A stretch of 64,000 nucleotides of DNA from Blastocatellia bacterium (GTDB taxonomy: Bacteria; Acidobacteriota; Blastocatellia; Pyrinomonadales; Pyrinomonadaceae): the NCBI GenBank assembly GCA_003168335.1, contig PMSM01000010.1, forward strand, positions 210,001 through 274,000, in the 5' to 3' direction. The notes beneath the pieces are model-generated. The model saw only the letters and a program-made list of their open reading frames with translations, did no database searches and was not told the origin of the DNA. This document shows positions 9,286-18,034 of the stretch, in pieces (position 1 is the first letter of the stretch; each line of letters begins with the position of its first letter). The position numbers and the translations under genes were made by a program.

Positions 9286-9675
9286 CTATTCCGATTCGTC
9301 GAACTCTTCTGCCGACGCCGGACCCGTGAGCGGTGAAGTGTCTTCGCCGAAGAAAGACGAATAAAGCTCTCTGGCGCGATCGAGGTCGCGTTCGTCAACG
9401 AGCACCTGCGCGCCGGGCGCCATCACTGAAAACAACGGCGAGAATTGATCCGATGCGCCCGATTGGACGACCGAGCGAATCCCGTTTTGCTGCAAGATGT
9501 CGTTTACCATTTCCGCCTCGGCCGGAGACGATAACGTGTGCAGGGTCACAAAGCGAGACTCGCTGCCGTCGTGCGCGCCGGCCGCGACGCTCAGCCGGTC
9601 GACCAACTCCGCGCCATCGTCGGTGCAACGCGTGATTCCCGGTTCGTATTCGGACTCGCAGGTTGGACAGAACAT
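9286..9675 (-). CDS. DUF2007-type protein with N-terminal CPxC module
   Basis: The 129-residue protein starts with MFCPTCESEYEPGITRCTDDGAEL, a short zinc-ribbon-like module (CPTC, a third Cys and then DDG). A DUF2007-like domain follows (about residues 40-105: FVTLHTLSSPAEAEMVNDILQQNGI ... VLVDERDLDRARELYSSF). DUF2007 is an alpha/beta fold suggested to act in signalling, sometimes ACT-like; the function is not established. The same N-terminal module opens three other proteins in this window (54773, 55624, 56759). The gene is 10 nt downstream of the PfkB kinase gene. Confidence 0.75.
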   Translation of the reverse strand: MFCPTCESEYEPGITRCTDDGAELVDRLSVAAGAHDGSESRFVTLHTLSSPAEAEMVNDILQQNGIRSVVQSGASDQFSPLFSVMAPGAQVLVDERDLDRARELYSSFFGEDTSPLTGPASAEEFDESE

Positions 9676-9685
9676 AATCTTTATC

Positions 9686-10627
9686 TCATTTCACCGCGCT
9701 GACGGCGCGCTCAAACGGAATCTCTTCAAAATGTGTAAAGCGTTTGAAATCACGAAAGCGTTGATTGATCTCGTCATGAGTCAACCTTTGCACCCGTTCG
9801 GTACCGAATTCTTCGACGTTGAAAGAGGCCATCACTGACCCGAAGATCATTGCGCGACGCAGCGCTGCGTGGTCGACCTTTTCCTGGCTCGACAAGTAAC
9901 CCATTAGACCGCCGGCGAAAGTGTCACCCGCGCCCGTCGGATCGAAAACTGCTTCGAGCGGATAAGCCGGAATCGCGAAGTATTCGTCTTTGGTGAACAT
10001 GGCCGCGCCGTACTCACCACGTTTTACGATCAGCGTGCCTGGTCCCCACGAGAGAATCTTGCGAGCCGCCTTTATCAGGTTAGGTTCCTCCGCCAACTGA
10101 CGCGCTTCGGCGTCGTTGATGATGACAAGGTCGACGACCTCGATGGTCTTTTGCAATGAATCGCGGGTCGTCTCAATCCACAGGTTCATCGTGTCCAGGG
10201 CGACCATCTCTGCATCGGGAACCTGCGCGCGCACGCCGCGCTGCAAGTCAGGTTGAATGTTGCCGAGAAAAACCAAACGTGCCTGCTTCGAACTGTCGGA
10301 AAGCTTTGGCTCAAAACCGGCAAAGACATTCAGTTGGGTCTCCAGCGTGTGCGCCACATTCAAGTCATACTCATAGCGGCCATGCCATTGAAATGTTTTG
10401 CCGTCCGGAATTATTTCCAGGTCGGTCGTATCGATATTATGGCGAGCGAAAACATCTCTTTCAGCCGCGCCAAAGTCACCTCCGACAACTGCGACGACCT
10501 GGACGTCGGTAAAGAAACTGGCCGAGATTGAAAAGTGTGAAGCCGAGCCTCCCAGCATGCGCTCGCGTTTGCCGAACGGCGTTTCGACTGCATCAAACGC
10601 AACTGAACCTACGACGAGTAATGACAT
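9686..10627 (-). CDS. PfkB family carbohydrate/nucleoside kinase
   Basis: The 313-residue protein has the ribokinase fold markers: GGSASHFSISASFF near the N-terminus, and the catalytic DPTGAGDTFAGG (anion hole and Asp base) near residue 235. It phosphorylates a sugar or nucleoside hydroxyl with ATP. The substrate cannot be read from the sequence, although proteins with the phrase SVAFDAVETPFG are often annotated as sugar kinases in this phylum. The start codon is immediately followed, on its 5' side, by a TTTCGGA-type heptamer array, so any promoter must lie within or beyond it. Confidence 0.88.
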   Translation of the reverse strand: MSLLVVGSVAFDAVETPFGKRERMLGGSASHFSISASFFTDVQVVAVVGGDFGAAERDVFARHNIDTTDLEIIPDGKTFQWHGRYEYDLNVAHTLETQLNVFAGFEPKLSDSSKQARLVFLGNIQPDLQRGVRAQVPDAEMVALDTMNLWIETTRDSLQKTIEVVDLVIINDAEARQLAEEPNLIKAARKILSWGPGTLIVKRGEYGAAMFTKDEYFAIPAYPLEAVFDPTGAGDTFAGGLMGYLSSQEKVDHAALRRAMIFGSVMASFNVEEFGTERVQRLTHDEINQRFRDFKRFTHFEEIPFERAVSAVK

Positions 10628-10633
10628 AAGTGA

Positions 10634-10668
10634 TTTCGGATTGCGGATTTCGAATTGCGAATTAGTAG
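10634..10668. repeat. Heptamer array, TTTCGGA type, single-sided
   Basis: Five consecutive 7-nt units are TTTCGGA, TTGCGGA, TTTCGAA, TTGCGAA and TTAGTAG. The first begins six bases from the PfkB start codon. The same unit family flanks the S23-type gene at 54374 and the gene-less element at 50432. Confidence 0.85.
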
Positions 10669-10688
10669 AACGCTTTACTGCTTAGATA

Positions 10689-10737
10689 CCTGGTCCTTAC
10701 TACCTGGTACTCGGTCCTCTGCTCACTGCCTGCTCCT
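10689..10737. repeat. Heptamer array, CCTGGTC type
   Basis: Seven degenerate units in register are CCTGGTC, CTTACTA, CCTGGTA, CTCGGTC, CTCTGCT, CACTGCC and TGCTCCT. They run up to the stop codon of the gene at 10740. Together with the array at 10634 they fill almost the whole gap between the two genes. Confidence 0.6.
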
Positions 10738-10739
10738 GC

Positions 10740-11198
10740 TTACGGCTTACTTTCTTTCGGCTTCGGGCCGCCCAGGGGCTTCAGCTCTTGGAGGGCCTCG
10801 TCCTTGAACCTACTGTCGGGATAATTATTCACCAGCATCGACAGATAATCACGCGCATCGTCTCTCAGCTTGTCGGCAGCGGTCTTCACCGACTGCCTTC
10901 CTTTGCTCTCTGACAGCCGCAGACTGCTTTGCCCAGCGAGCAGCAACACTTCGTCGAGTTTTGAAAACGTCGGATTGCCGGCGATGATCTCTTCACAGCG
11001 CGCCAGTGATGCCTTGTAAGCTTTTCTGAGTTTGAAGTATTGCCGCGCTACCTCCAGGTTATGCAGCGAGTCCTTCTCCATATCGGCATCGCGCAGCACG
11101 TTCGGACCTTGTTTCGCACCGCCCTGCGCCCGGCCGGCTTGAGGCGCCACCACGAAAACCGCCAAAGTTATCAGGCTGATCAAACAAATCTTTTTCAT
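10740..11198 (-). CDS. Small exported helical-repeat (BamD/TPR-like) protein
   Basis: The 152-residue protein has a signal peptide (MKKICLISLITLAVFVVAPQAGRAQ). Its mature part is predicted to be helical, with repeat-like pairs (NLEVARQYFKLRKAYKASLARCEEII and LRDDARDYLSMLVNNYPDSRFKDEALQEL). The second resembles the tail of BamD/YbgF-type TPRs, where NNYPDS is a common turn. No lipobox is present. A periplasmic adaptor role is possible but unproved. AGGAG lies 9 nt before the ATG. The stop abuts a heptamer array. Confidence 0.7.
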   Translation of the reverse strand: MKKICLISLITLAVFVVAPQAGRAQGGAKQGPNVLRDADMEKDSLHNLEVARQYFKLRKAYKASLARCEEIIAGNPTFSKLDEVLLLAGQSSLRLSESKGRQSVKTAADKLRDDARDYLSMLVNNYPDSRFKDEALQELKPLGGPKPKESKP

Positions 11199-11227
11199 AG
11201 CCTTACTCCTAAAACTAAACCCTGAGA

Positions 11228-12100
11228 CTAATTTCGGTACTTACTAATGATGGCCGCAAGCTTGCGCGTGGTTGCTTCCGGCCACAAATCTGGAGCGGTA
11301 AAGATCGCATTCTTCAAGGCCGAGCCGCATTTACATTCGCGCGGACTGTTTGCCAGATCTTTGACCGCCTCTCGCATGATAACTTGAGCATTCCGTACAT
11401 TCTTGCCCAGGTATTCAATGACCGCTTCCACAGTAACCGCATCGTGGCCGGGATGCCAGCAGTCATAGTCCGTGACCAAAGCCAGCGTCGCGTAGCAAAT
11501 CTCGGCCTCGCGCGCGAGCTTGGCTTCCTGCAAATTTGTCATGCCGATCACATCCATGCCCCACGAACGGTACACGTTTGATTCAGCTACCGTCGAAAAC
11601 GCCGGCCCTTCCATGCAAATGTAGGTTCCACCCCGATGCACTTTCACGTCGACGGCCTGGCAAGCCTGCTCCAGCGTGTCGCCAAGCCGGGTGCAAACTG
11701 GATGTGCAAACGCCACGTGCGCGACAATGCCTTCACCAAAGAAGGTTGATTCGCGGGCGCGCGCGCGGGTGCGATCGAAAAACTGATCGGGAATCACCAT
11801 ATCCAACGGCGCGTACTTTTCCTGCAGCGAACCCACGGCAGACGCGGACAGGATGCGCTCGACTCCCAGCAGTTTCATGCCGTAGATGTTGGCGCGAAAA
11901 GGAACCTCAGTCGGGGTGAAGCGATGCCCGCGGCCGTGACGCGGCAGAAACGCAACGCGTTCGCCTTCGAGGGTGCCGAGAATGAACTTATCCGAAGGAC
12001 TGCCGAACGGAGTCTCAATCTCGATCTCGTCAATGTCTTTGAGTTCCGGCATTTGATAGAGGCCGCTGCCGCCGATGATGCCGATTTTTGCTGCTGTCAT
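11228..12100 (-). CDS. mtnP: S-methyl-5'-thioadenosine phosphorylase
   Basis: MtnP phosphorolyses methylthioadenosine to adenine and methylthioribose-1-phosphate for methionine salvage. The 290-residue length is normal for the trimeric family. Motifs include [10 protein letters not shown] (phosphate loop), [55 protein letters not shown] (substrate binding) and TDYDCWHPG (the Asp-x-Asp region that selects adenosine analogues). A paralogous purine nucleoside phosphorylase role is less likely given MEGPAFST. Other methionine-salvage genes are not in the window. Confidence 0.93.
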   Translation of the reverse strand: MTAAKIGIIGGSGLYQMPELKDIDEIEIETPFGSPSDKFILGTLEGERVAFLPRHGRGHRFTPTEVPFRANIYGMKLLGVERILSASAVGSLQEKYAPLDMVIPDQFFDRTRARARESTFFGEGIVAHVAFAHPVCTRLGDTLEQACQAVDVKVHRGGTYICMEGPAFSTVAESNVYRSWGMDVIGMTNLQEAKLAREAEICYATLALVTDYDCWHPGHDAVTVEAVIEYLGKNVRNAQVIMREAVKDLANSPRECKCGSALKNAIFTAPDLWPEATTRKLAAIISKYRN

Positions 12101-12118
12101 CTAAACCCAAGTCTCTCT

Positions 12119-12189
12119 GTTTAGGGGCGGGCTACCGACCGCCCTCGTTTGGCTTGAATCACTTGGCGGGCAGTAGCCCGCCCCTAAAC
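12119..12189. repeat. Palindromic element GTTTAGGGGCGGGCTA / TAGCCCGCCCCTAAAC
   Basis: The 16-nt outer arms are exact inverted repeats, and each half contains a smaller hairpin (GGGCGG...CCGCCC-like and GGCGGGCAGTAGCCCGCC). The right end GTTTAG, read on the minus strand, supplies the TAG stop codon of the MBL gene at 12184. Confidence 0.85.
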
Positions 12190-13032
12190 GGAAGCTTTCA
12201 TCGCGACAGCCCGAAGCTTGCCAGCTTCTTCCACGATTCGGCCCAGAGGCTGATCCGGATCGTGATAGAACAGACACGTCCATCCTTCGCGAGCCGCCTG
12301 CGGTATCAGCTTCTTCTTGGCCGCGAGCGTTTCCACTGGATAGAGATCGAATCCCATGATCCAGGCGAACGGCACGTGCGCTCGCATCGGAACCAGGTCA
12401 GCAAAACCAAAAAGCGTATGGCTCCCCTGCTCCAGTCGCGCGCATTGCATTGAACGATTGTGGCCGGCGTGCGTCTCTATGCGCAGTCCCGGCACCACCT
12501 CGTACTCAGCTTCTTTGAACTCCAGTTGCCCGGTTTCTTTCAATGGACGCCAGTTGTCCGGCAGATAGCTGGCGCGATCGCGTTCCGTTGGCGCTTCCGC
12601 GTGTTCGTATTCGGCTCGTGAGACGAAATAGCGCGCACCTGGAAAGGCCGCGATGGCCTTCCCTGTTCCGTCAGCTTTCGTGTTTCCACCCGCATGATCG
12701 AAATGCAGATGAGTATTGATGACTATCGTGATTTCTTCCGAGCCAACGCCGGCGACGGCCCGCAAGGATTCATCGAACGATCGCTTGCGATCGATCCCGT
12801 ACATCGTTCGATGCTTGTCCGGCCATTTATCGCCGATGCCGGTGTCGATCAGAATCCGCTCTTCCCGGGCTTCGATGAACAAACAATTCATGTTCATGCG
12901 AATGCGGTTCTGCTCATCAGGCGGACAGGTTTTTGACCACAAGTTGCGCGGAACCACGCCGAACATTGCGCCGCCATCGAGACGAAACTCACAGTCAGGA
13001 ATGACTTCGACGCGATAGTCGCCAAACTTCAT
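12184..13032 (-). CDS. Metallo-beta-lactamase-fold hydrolase
   Basis: The 282-residue protein has the MBL metal motif HLHFDHAGG near residue 90, further metal ligands in ETHAGHNRS and FGFADLVPM, and a terminal YHDPDQP. The overall pattern resembles the quorum-quenching lactonase/YtnP-like subgroup, but the substrate is not determined. The start is set at ATG 13032 (MKFGDYRVEVIPDCEF). A longer frame to 13107 would overlap the upstream parvulin gene and add a basic stretch with no similarity. The last codons and stop lie in the end of a palindromic element. Confidence 0.87.
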   Translation of the reverse strand: MKFGDYRVEVIPDCEFRLDGGAMFGVVPRNLWSKTCPPDEQNRIRMNMNCLFIEAREERILIDTGIGDKWPDKHRTMYGIDRKRSFDESLRAVAGVGSEEITIVINTHLHFDHAGGNTKADGTGKAIAAFPGARYFVSRAEYEHAEAPTERDRASYLPDNWRPLKETGQLEFKEAEYEVVPGLRIETHAGHNRSMQCARLEQGSHTLFGFADLVPMRAHVPFAWIMGFDLYPVETLAAKKKLIPQAAREGWTCLFYHDPDQPLGRIVEEAGKLRAVAMKASV

Positions 13033-13045
13033 CGCTTTGGACCGA

Positions 13046-14335
13046 TTACTTTTTCGCTCCCGCCTTAGGGGCCGGCTTGACCTTCGTCTCCGGTGGCGGC
13101 CCTTCATCGGGAGGCCCGGAGGGCATCATGCCCGGGGGCAGGCCCTGTTGCATTTGCTGCGGGGGCGGAGCCGTCACGGCGAAATTATCAGCAATGGTAA
13201 TGTGCGGGCCCTGGCGCTTTACGATCTCTTCGATCATGCCCTTCTCTTTTTCCTGTTCGATGGCATCGCGCGCCTGGTCCTTCGGCGATTTCGGTGTGCC
13301 GCCCATCGGATTAGGCGGGCCGTTGGCAATCAGGATGTGACGAGCATGCACCTGCTCGTCAGGCTTGCCGTCCTTGGTCTCGGTACGCTTCTCGTCAACT
13401 TTGATTATGTGATAGCCAAACTGGCTCTCGACGATGTCACTGACCTGTCCCGGCTGTAGGGCGAACGCGGCCTTTTCAAATTCAGGGACCATTTGTCCGT
13501 GTCCAAACCACCCCAAATCTCCGCCCTTGTCTTTGCTGCCAGGATCGGTCGAGAACTCCTGGGCCAGCTTGGAAAAATCCTCGCCGGCACGCGCTCGCTT
13601 CAGCACGTCCTCTGCTTTGGTTCGCGCTTGTTTGCTGTCAAGTTCCGGATGCTTGGCAATGTAAGCGTTGATTTCCGCGTCAGTCGCCTTGGTGTTGGGA
13701 ATCAGAGTTTCTTTGGCATAGGTCGAAGCCAGCAGCCGGGCTTGCTCAAGCATGATCTGCAGTTCGATGCTTCGCTTCTTGTCGATGCCGGCCGCGGTCC
13801 CGCGCCGCTCGCCGAGCATTACCTGACCCAACTGCTTCTTTATCTCTTTTAGCTGTTCGGGTGGAATTTGCTGTCCGGCCATCATCGGGTTGTTGGCCTG
13901 GGCATCCTTCAGGAACTGATTAAAGCGATCTTCCTGTCCCGGCTCCTTAAAAAATGCTTCGATCTCCGCGTCCGACGCTTGCGCTGCACCGGGAGTACCC
14001 GCTTGCGATTCAGCATAGTTCTGCGAAATCACAATCGCGCGAATCAATTCAAGCTGACGTTTGATGTCCGGACGATAGGCAATGCCTTTTGACCTGGCCT
14101 CTTCGGCAACCGCCAGTAATTCGCGGACGTTTTTCGCAAAGTCCTTCCGGGCTGCGTCGTCCGCGGCCAGACGCTGGCGCGCCTGGGGCGCCTGATCCTG
14201 GGCGATCTGCGTCATATCGTCGGCGCTCAGATTAACCGCCGCGGCATGGCTGGCCTTCACTTGCCAAACGATGAGCCCGATTGAAAAAAGGATGCCGACG
14301 CCGGCGGCGATCCACGCTTTTGTGGTTGAATTCAA
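13046..14335 (-). CDS. Peptidyl-prolyl isomerase of the parvulin (PpiC/SurA) type
   Basis: The 429-residue product has an N-terminal anchor or signal (about residues 8-30). A long helical region follows, and then a rotamase domain (about residues 250-345) with GEDFSKLAQEFSTDPGSKDKGGDLGWFG and PGQVSDIVESQFGYHIIKV. It ends in a Pro/Gly/Lys-rich tail. Such proteins assist folding of outer-membrane or secreted proteins in the periplasm. The start is taken as the TTG at 14335, because GGGAGAG lies 6-8 nt upstream; an in-frame ATG at 14401 would lie inside a palindromic element. It is 13 nt upstream of the MBL gene. Confidence 0.85.
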   Translation of the reverse strand: MNSTTKAWIAAGVGILFSIGLIVWQVKASHAAAVNLSADDMTQIAQDQAPQARQRLAADDAARKDFAKNVRELLAVAEEARSKGIAYRPDIKRQLELIRAIVISQNYAESQAGTPGAAQASDAEIEAFFKEPGQEDRFNQFLKDAQANNPMMAGQQIPPEQLKEIKKQLGQVMLGERRGTAAGIDKKRSIELQIMLEQARLLASTYAKETLIPNTKATDAEINAYIAKHPELDSKQARTKAEDVLKRARAGEDFSKLAQEFSTDPGSKDKGGDLGWFGHGQMVPEFEKAAFALQPGQVSDIVESQFGYHIIKVDEKRTETKDGKPDEQVHARHILIANGPPNPMGGTPKSPKDQARDAIEQEKEKGMIEEIVKRQGPHITIADNFAVTAPPPQQMQQGLPPGMMPSGPPDEGPPPETKVKPAPKAGAKK

Positions 14336-14358
14336 AATATAGCTCTCCCTGTCAATAG

Positions 14359-14431
14359 GGTTTAGAGTACTAACTTCAGTTGGGTTCTTTCTCGACAACA
14401 AAAACCCGACTAAAGTCGGTACTCTGAAACG
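14359..14431. repeat. Palindromic element, GTTTAGAGT-end family
   Basis: The left end GGTTTAGAGTACTAACTTC and right end GTCGGTACTCTGAAACG are inverted. The inner hairpins are CTAACTTCAGTTGGG on the left and CCCGACTAAAGTCGG on the right, with different stems but the same CTTCAG/CTAAAG loop type. Confidence 0.8.
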
Positions 14432-14443
14432 CTGTTACTCAAA

Positions 14444-14854
14444 CTAAGACGCCTTCTGGACCAATTCCAACAGCACTCCACCAGTCGATGATGGATGAAC
14501 AAAGGCCACAAGGCAACCGCCCGCACCCTGGCGCGGCTCTTCGTCAATCAGCCGCGCGCCTTTGTCTCTTAAGTTAGCGAGGGCCGCGCGAATGTCATCC
14601 ACACGCACTGCGATATGATGGATTCCCGGCCCGCGTTTTTCAAGGAACCGGGAAATCGGCGAATCCTCAGATGTTGGCTCGATCAATTCTATGCGCGATT
14701 CGCCGATGGGCAACATGGCGACACGGACCTTCTGCTCTGCCACTTCCTCGGTCTCCGCCCCATCCTCTGACACTTCAAGGCCCAGCACGTCACGATAAAA
14801 CTTCGCGGCATCCTGAATTCCTCGCGTCGCAATTCCGATGTGATCGATTTTCAT
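14444..14854 (-). CDS. mce: Methylmalonyl-CoA epimerase
   Basis: The 136-residue vicinal-oxygen-chelate enzyme interconverts (2S)- and (2R)-methylmalonyl-CoA in the propionate/succinate route. Family signatures are IDHIGIATRGIQDAAKFYRD at the start, the metal ligands His5, Gln49-equivalent, His in GIHHIAVRVDD and the terminal Glu in GVLLELV. It starts at ATG 14854, 7 nt after the meaB stop, so it is almost certainly co-transcribed with meaB. A longer frame to 14908 would overlap meaB. Confidence 0.92.
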   Translation of the reverse strand: MKIDHIGIATRGIQDAAKFYRDVLGLEVSEDGAETEEVAEQKVRVAMLPIGESRIELIEPTSEDSPISRFLEKRGPGIHHIAVRVDDIRAALANLRDKGARLIDEEPRQGAGGCLVAFVHPSSTGGVLLELVQKAS

Positions 14855-14861
14855 CTTTTTG

Positions 14862-15803
14862 TCACTGCTCAGTCGCAAGCAATTCATCAACCGCCGAATA
14901 AGGATCACGCTTCTTGCTGGCTACTTCCGCGGCCAACCGATCAAGTTTCTCTGAGGCGGCATCGCCAGCCAGGGCTCGCGCGACCAGGCGCTCGCGCAGC
15001 AGCTCAAGAATCCGCCAACGCGCAATCGCCTGGCGCCGCCCGGCTGAAGCGGCCGCGGTCTTCTGAAACTCCCGGCTGCGTTCGATCGCCGCAGCCAGGT
15101 CTTCGATGCCTTTGCTTTCGATCGCGACCGTCTTGACGATCGGCGGTTGCCAGTCGGCGTGGGCCAGAAACGACAACAGCGACTCCAGTTCTTTCTCAGT
15201 ACGCAAAACGCCATCGCGATCGGCCTTGTTGATGACCAGCACGTCGCCAATCTCCATGATGCCGGCCTTCATCGTCTGCACGTCATCACCCATGCCCGGC
15301 ACCAACACGACCACACAAACGTCCGCGGTCTTGGCGATCTCGATTTCATCCTGGCCGACACCCACAGTTTCGATAATGATCTTTTGATAGCCCGCCGCAT
15401 CCAGGATAGCCGCCGCCTCAATCGTCGAGCGCGCCAACCCGCCCAGGTTGCCGCGCGTCGCCATCGAGCGAATGAAAACCCCTTTATCGAGCGCCAGGCT
15501 CTGCATGCGAATCCGATCGCCCAAAATGGCACCGCCGGAAAAAGGACTCGAAGGATCGACGGCGATAATGCCGACACGTTCGCCGCCCTTCCGATAAAAC
15601 GCAGCCAGTTTATCAACCAGCGTTGACTTCCCTGCTCCCGGCGATCCGGTGATCCCGATGATCAGCGCCCGGCCGGTGCGCGGAAAGATTTGCTTCATCA
15701 ACTCCGCACTATCAGCCGCGTTGTCTTCGACCTTGGAGATCGCGCGCGCCACCGCAGTCGGCTCTCCGGCTGTAACTCGATCTATGAGCGGCTGACTTCC
15801 CAT
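14862..15803 (-). CDS. meaB: Methylmalonyl-CoA mutase-associated GTPase MeaB
   Basis: MeaB is the G3E-family GTPase that protects and reloads adenosylcobalamin-dependent methylmalonyl-CoA mutase. The 313-residue product has Walker A GSPGAGKST, the IIAVDPSSPFSGGAILGDR signature, the metal-binding IETVGVGQDE and the base-recognition NKAD. The start is ATG 15803, preceded by AAGG at 6 nt; a TTG two codons earlier is possible. It lies between an acyl-CoA dehydrogenase gene and mce, a group expected for propionyl-CoA and branched-chain metabolism. The mutase itself is not in the window. Confidence 0.95.
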   Translation of the reverse strand: MGSQPLIDRVTAGEPTAVARAISKVEDNAADSAELMKQIFPRTGRALIIGITGSPGAGKSTLVDKLAAFYRKGGERVGIIAVDPSSPFSGGAILGDRIRMQSLALDKGVFIRSMATRGNLGGLARSTIEAAAILDAAGYQKIIIETVGVGQDEIEIAKTADVCVVVLVPGMGDDVQTMKAGIMEIGDVLVINKADRDGVLRTEKELESLLSFLAHADWQPPIVKTVAIESKGIEDLAAAIERSREFQKTAAASAGRRQAIARWRILELLRERLVARALAGDAASEKLDRLAAEVASKKRDPYSAVDELLATEQ

Positions 15804-15820
15804 CAACAACCTTATCCGCT

Positions 15821-15878
15821 CGTTTAGAGTTGGGACTTGTCCCCACTGCTCACCGGCACAAGTGCCGATTCTAAACGG
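15821..15878. repeat. Palindromic element, GTTTAGAGT-end family
   Basis: CGTTTAGAGTTGGGAC at the left faces GATTCTAAACGG at the right. The inner hairpins are GGGACTTGTCCC and GGCACAAGTGCC. It occupies the gap between acyl-CoA dehydrogenase and meaB. Confidence 0.8.
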
Positions 15879-15881
15879 TAT

Positions 15882-17027
15882 CTATGCGTGTTTCAGAATT
15901 TCTCGGGCGATGATGATTCGCTGAATCTCTGAGGTGCCTTCGCCGATCGTGCACAGCTTCGAATCGCGCCAGTATTTCTCGGGCGGGTAATCCTTCGTAT
16001 AACCATAGCCGCCGTGAATCTGTATTGCCTCTTCACAAACCCGCACGCTCATTTCCGAAGCGAACAGCTTGGCCATCGAAGACTCTGTGGTAGTCTTCTT
16101 CCCGCCGTCTTTCATCGAGGCGGCGCGATACATCAAGAGACGCGCGGCGGCGATCTGCGTGGCCATGTCGGCCAGCTTGAACTGAATTGCCTGAAACTCT
16201 CGGATTGCTTTGCCAAACTGTTGCCGCTCGCCTGAGTAACGGACCGCCGACTCGTAAGCGCCCTGGGCGATGCCGACTGCCAGAGCGGCAATCGAGATGC
16301 GTCCGCCGTCCAGAATCTGCATCGCGTCGACAAAACCCCTGCCCTCTTCGCCCAGGCGGTTCTCATCCGGGACAAAGCAATCGTCAAACACGACACTGGC
16401 CGTCTCAGAAGCGCGCAGGCCCAACTTGTTTTCTTTTTTCGACGGCGCAAAGCCCTTCATTCCCTTTTCAAAGATGAAGGCGGTGATGCCTTTGCTTTGC
16501 TTCGCGCGATCGGTCGAGGCAAGGGCCACGCAGGTGTCGGCATGAATTGCATGAGTGATGAAGTTCTTCGAACCGTTGACCACCCAGCCACCGTTTTTCT
16601 TTACCGCCGTCGTGCGCGTGCCGGAGGCATCTGAGCCGGCGCCGGGCTCGGTCAGTCCCCACGCGCCGAGGTGTTCGCCGCGCGCCAGCGGCGTCAGATA
16701 TTTCTGCTTCTGCGCTTCATTCCCATATTGATAGATGTGATTCGAGCAAAGCGAATTGTGCGCAGCAATAGAGATCCCGACCGATCCATCGACGCGCGAA
16801 AGCTCTTCAATCGCCGTAGCGTATTCGACATAACCCAGGCCGGCACCGCCGTACTCTTCCGGAAACAGAATGCCTAAAAGTCCCAGCTCAGCCAGTTTGG
16901 GCTGCAGCTCGATGGGAAAATGCTGCGCCTCGTCCCATTCCATCACATGCGGTGCGATCTCGCCTTCGGCGAACTCGCGCACGCTCATCTTCATTTGCAG
17001 TTGTTCTTCAGTGAGTTCGAAATCCAT
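15882..17027 (-). CDS. Acyl-CoA dehydrogenase (short/branched-chain type)
   Basis: The 381-residue FAD enzyme catalyses alpha,beta-dehydrogenation of acyl-CoA. It shows the family signatures [13 protein letters not shown] and [22 protein letters not shown]. The segment [17 protein letters not shown] has Glu at the catalytic-base position used by short-chain and butyryl-CoA dehydrogenases. With meaB and mce downstream, oxidation of short or branched acyl-CoA feeding propionyl-CoA is likely, but chain length cannot be fixed from sequence alone. A palindromic element separates it from meaB. Confidence 0.92.
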   Translation of the reverse strand: MDFELTEEQLQMKMSVREFAEGEIAPHVMEWDEAQHFPIELQPKLAELGLLGILFPEEYGGAGLGYVEYATAIEELSRVDGSVGISIAAHNSLCSNHIYQYGNEAQKQKYLTPLARGEHLGAWGLTEPGAGSDASGTRTTAVKKNGGWVVNGSKNFITHAIHADTCVALASTDRAKQSKGITAFIFEKGMKGFAPSKKENKLGLRASETASVVFDDCFVPDENRLGEEGRGFVDAMQILDGGRISIAALAVGIAQGAYESAVRYSGERQQFGKAIREFQAIQFKLADMATQIAAARLLMYRAASMKDGGKKTTTESSMAKLFASEMSVRVCEEAIQIHGGYGYTKDYPPEKYWRDSKLCTIGEGTSEIQRIIIAREILKHA

Positions 17028-17067
17028 CTATGTTGTTACGAACCTAGCGGGTCACATCCTGCCAACA

Positions 17068-17116
17068 CTCAAACGACAGGCCGTTGATGCCTGTCGCGAG
17101 ATTATGGAGCCATAAC
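17068..17116. repeat. Two small hairpins (degenerate palindromic element)
   Basis: CGACAGGCCGTTGATGCCTGTCG and ATTATGGAGCCATAAC form adjacent hairpins upstream of the acyl-CoA dehydrogenase gene. The ends typical of the other elements are not clear here. Confidence 0.5.
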
Positions 17117-17157
17117 ATTGTAACTCAATGAGGTCTGAAAGCGTGACCGCAGTCCGC

Positions 17158-17220
17158 GTTCAGAGTTCAACCTTTAGGTTACTATTTGCAAGCACAAGCT
17201 AAAGCTTGAACTCTAAGCTG
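17158..17220. repeat. Palindromic element, GTTCAGAGT-end family
   Basis: CGTTCAGAGTTCAACC on the left mirrors GCTTGAACTCTAAGC on the right. The inner hairpins are AACCTTTAGGTT and CAAGCTAAAGCTTG. Confidence 0.8.
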
Positions 17221-17226
17221 GCTACT

Positions 17227-18030
17227 CTAGCCACGCTTGGGACGAATCGGCGGCCGTGCTTTCTGCGCGCGCACATTCTTGATCGGCGGCGCGGTTTTCT
17301 TCGCCCGCACGTTCTTCAATCGCCTGACTTCAATATCGGTCAGTATGCGCCATTGGCCCGTAGCCAACATTCGATCATCAATTAGTCCGATGCGCGTCCG
17401 CTTTAACTTGGTCACGGAATGGCCGATCGCGTCAAACATGCGGCGGATTTGTTGGTTCCGACCTTGATGGAGAGTGATCTCAAACCATCCGTTGGCTTCG
17501 GTCGAACGTAATTGCCGAACTTCAGCCGGCGCGGTGCGTTCGCCTTCGTCAATCGAGATCCCACGACGCAGCCGCTCGATTGCATTGTCCGGCGGCATTC
17601 CCTTCACTTTAACTTTGTAGACCTTGGGAATTCGATTCCTGGCGGCGGTGACCACGTTAGTGAATTCGCCGTCATTGGTCAGCAGCAAAAGGCCTTCAGT
17701 ATTGAAATCAAGTCGTCCCACCGGATGCAACCGACCGAGCGAGGACGGGATCAGTTCAGTCACCAATGGCCGCCCTTCGGGGTCGGCCATGCTGCTCAGA
17801 TAACCTCTGGGCTTATTCAGGAGTACGTAGATGTTTTCGTGTTGCTGCAGGAGCGAATTGATCAGCCGTCCCTTGACCTTGATGTGATCGGTTGCGGGAT
17901 CAGCCTTGGAGCCCAGCTCGGTTACGATCTTTCCGTTGACGTTGACTTGCCCAGATGTGATCAGTTCCTCTGCGTGACGACGCGAAGCGATGCCGGCTGT
18001 GGCGATTAGTTTTTGAAGGCGCTGCTGCAT
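17227..18030 (-). CDS. rluB: Pseudouridine synthase, RluB/RsuA family
   Basis: The 267-residue enzyme has an N-terminal S4 RNA-binding domain (RLQKLIATAGIASRRHAEELITSGQVNVNG). The catalytic domain follows, with GRLDFNTEGLLLLTNDGE (the catalytic Asp is in GRLD) and the family end motif EGRNQQIRRMF-like LHQGRNQQIRRMFDAIG. A basic C-terminal tail with two VRAxKxxPPI repeats probably adds RNA affinity. RluB acts on 23S rRNA helix 89, and RsuA acts on 16S; B is favoured by the scpA-scpB neighbourhood that it shares in many genomes. The stop lies six bases from a palindromic element. Confidence 0.9.
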   Translation of the reverse strand: MQQRLQKLIATAGIASRRHAEELITSGQVNVNGKIVTELGSKADPATDHIKVKGRLINSLLQQHENIYVLLNKPRGYLSSMADPEGRPLVTELIPSSLGRLHPVGRLDFNTEGLLLLTNDGEFTNVVTAARNRIPKVYKVKVKGMPPDNAIERLRRGISIDEGERTAPAEVRQLRSTEANGWFEITLHQGRNQQIRRMFDAIGHSVTKLKRTRIGLIDDRMLATGQWRILTDIEVRRLKNVRAKKTAPPIKNVRAQKARPPIRPKRG

Positions 18031-18034
18031 TTAT

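Noticed and set aside
13033-13107. N-terminal extension of the MBL hydrolase
   Set aside because: It overlaps the parvulin gene and encodes only a basic stretch; ATG 13032 gives the family-typical start.
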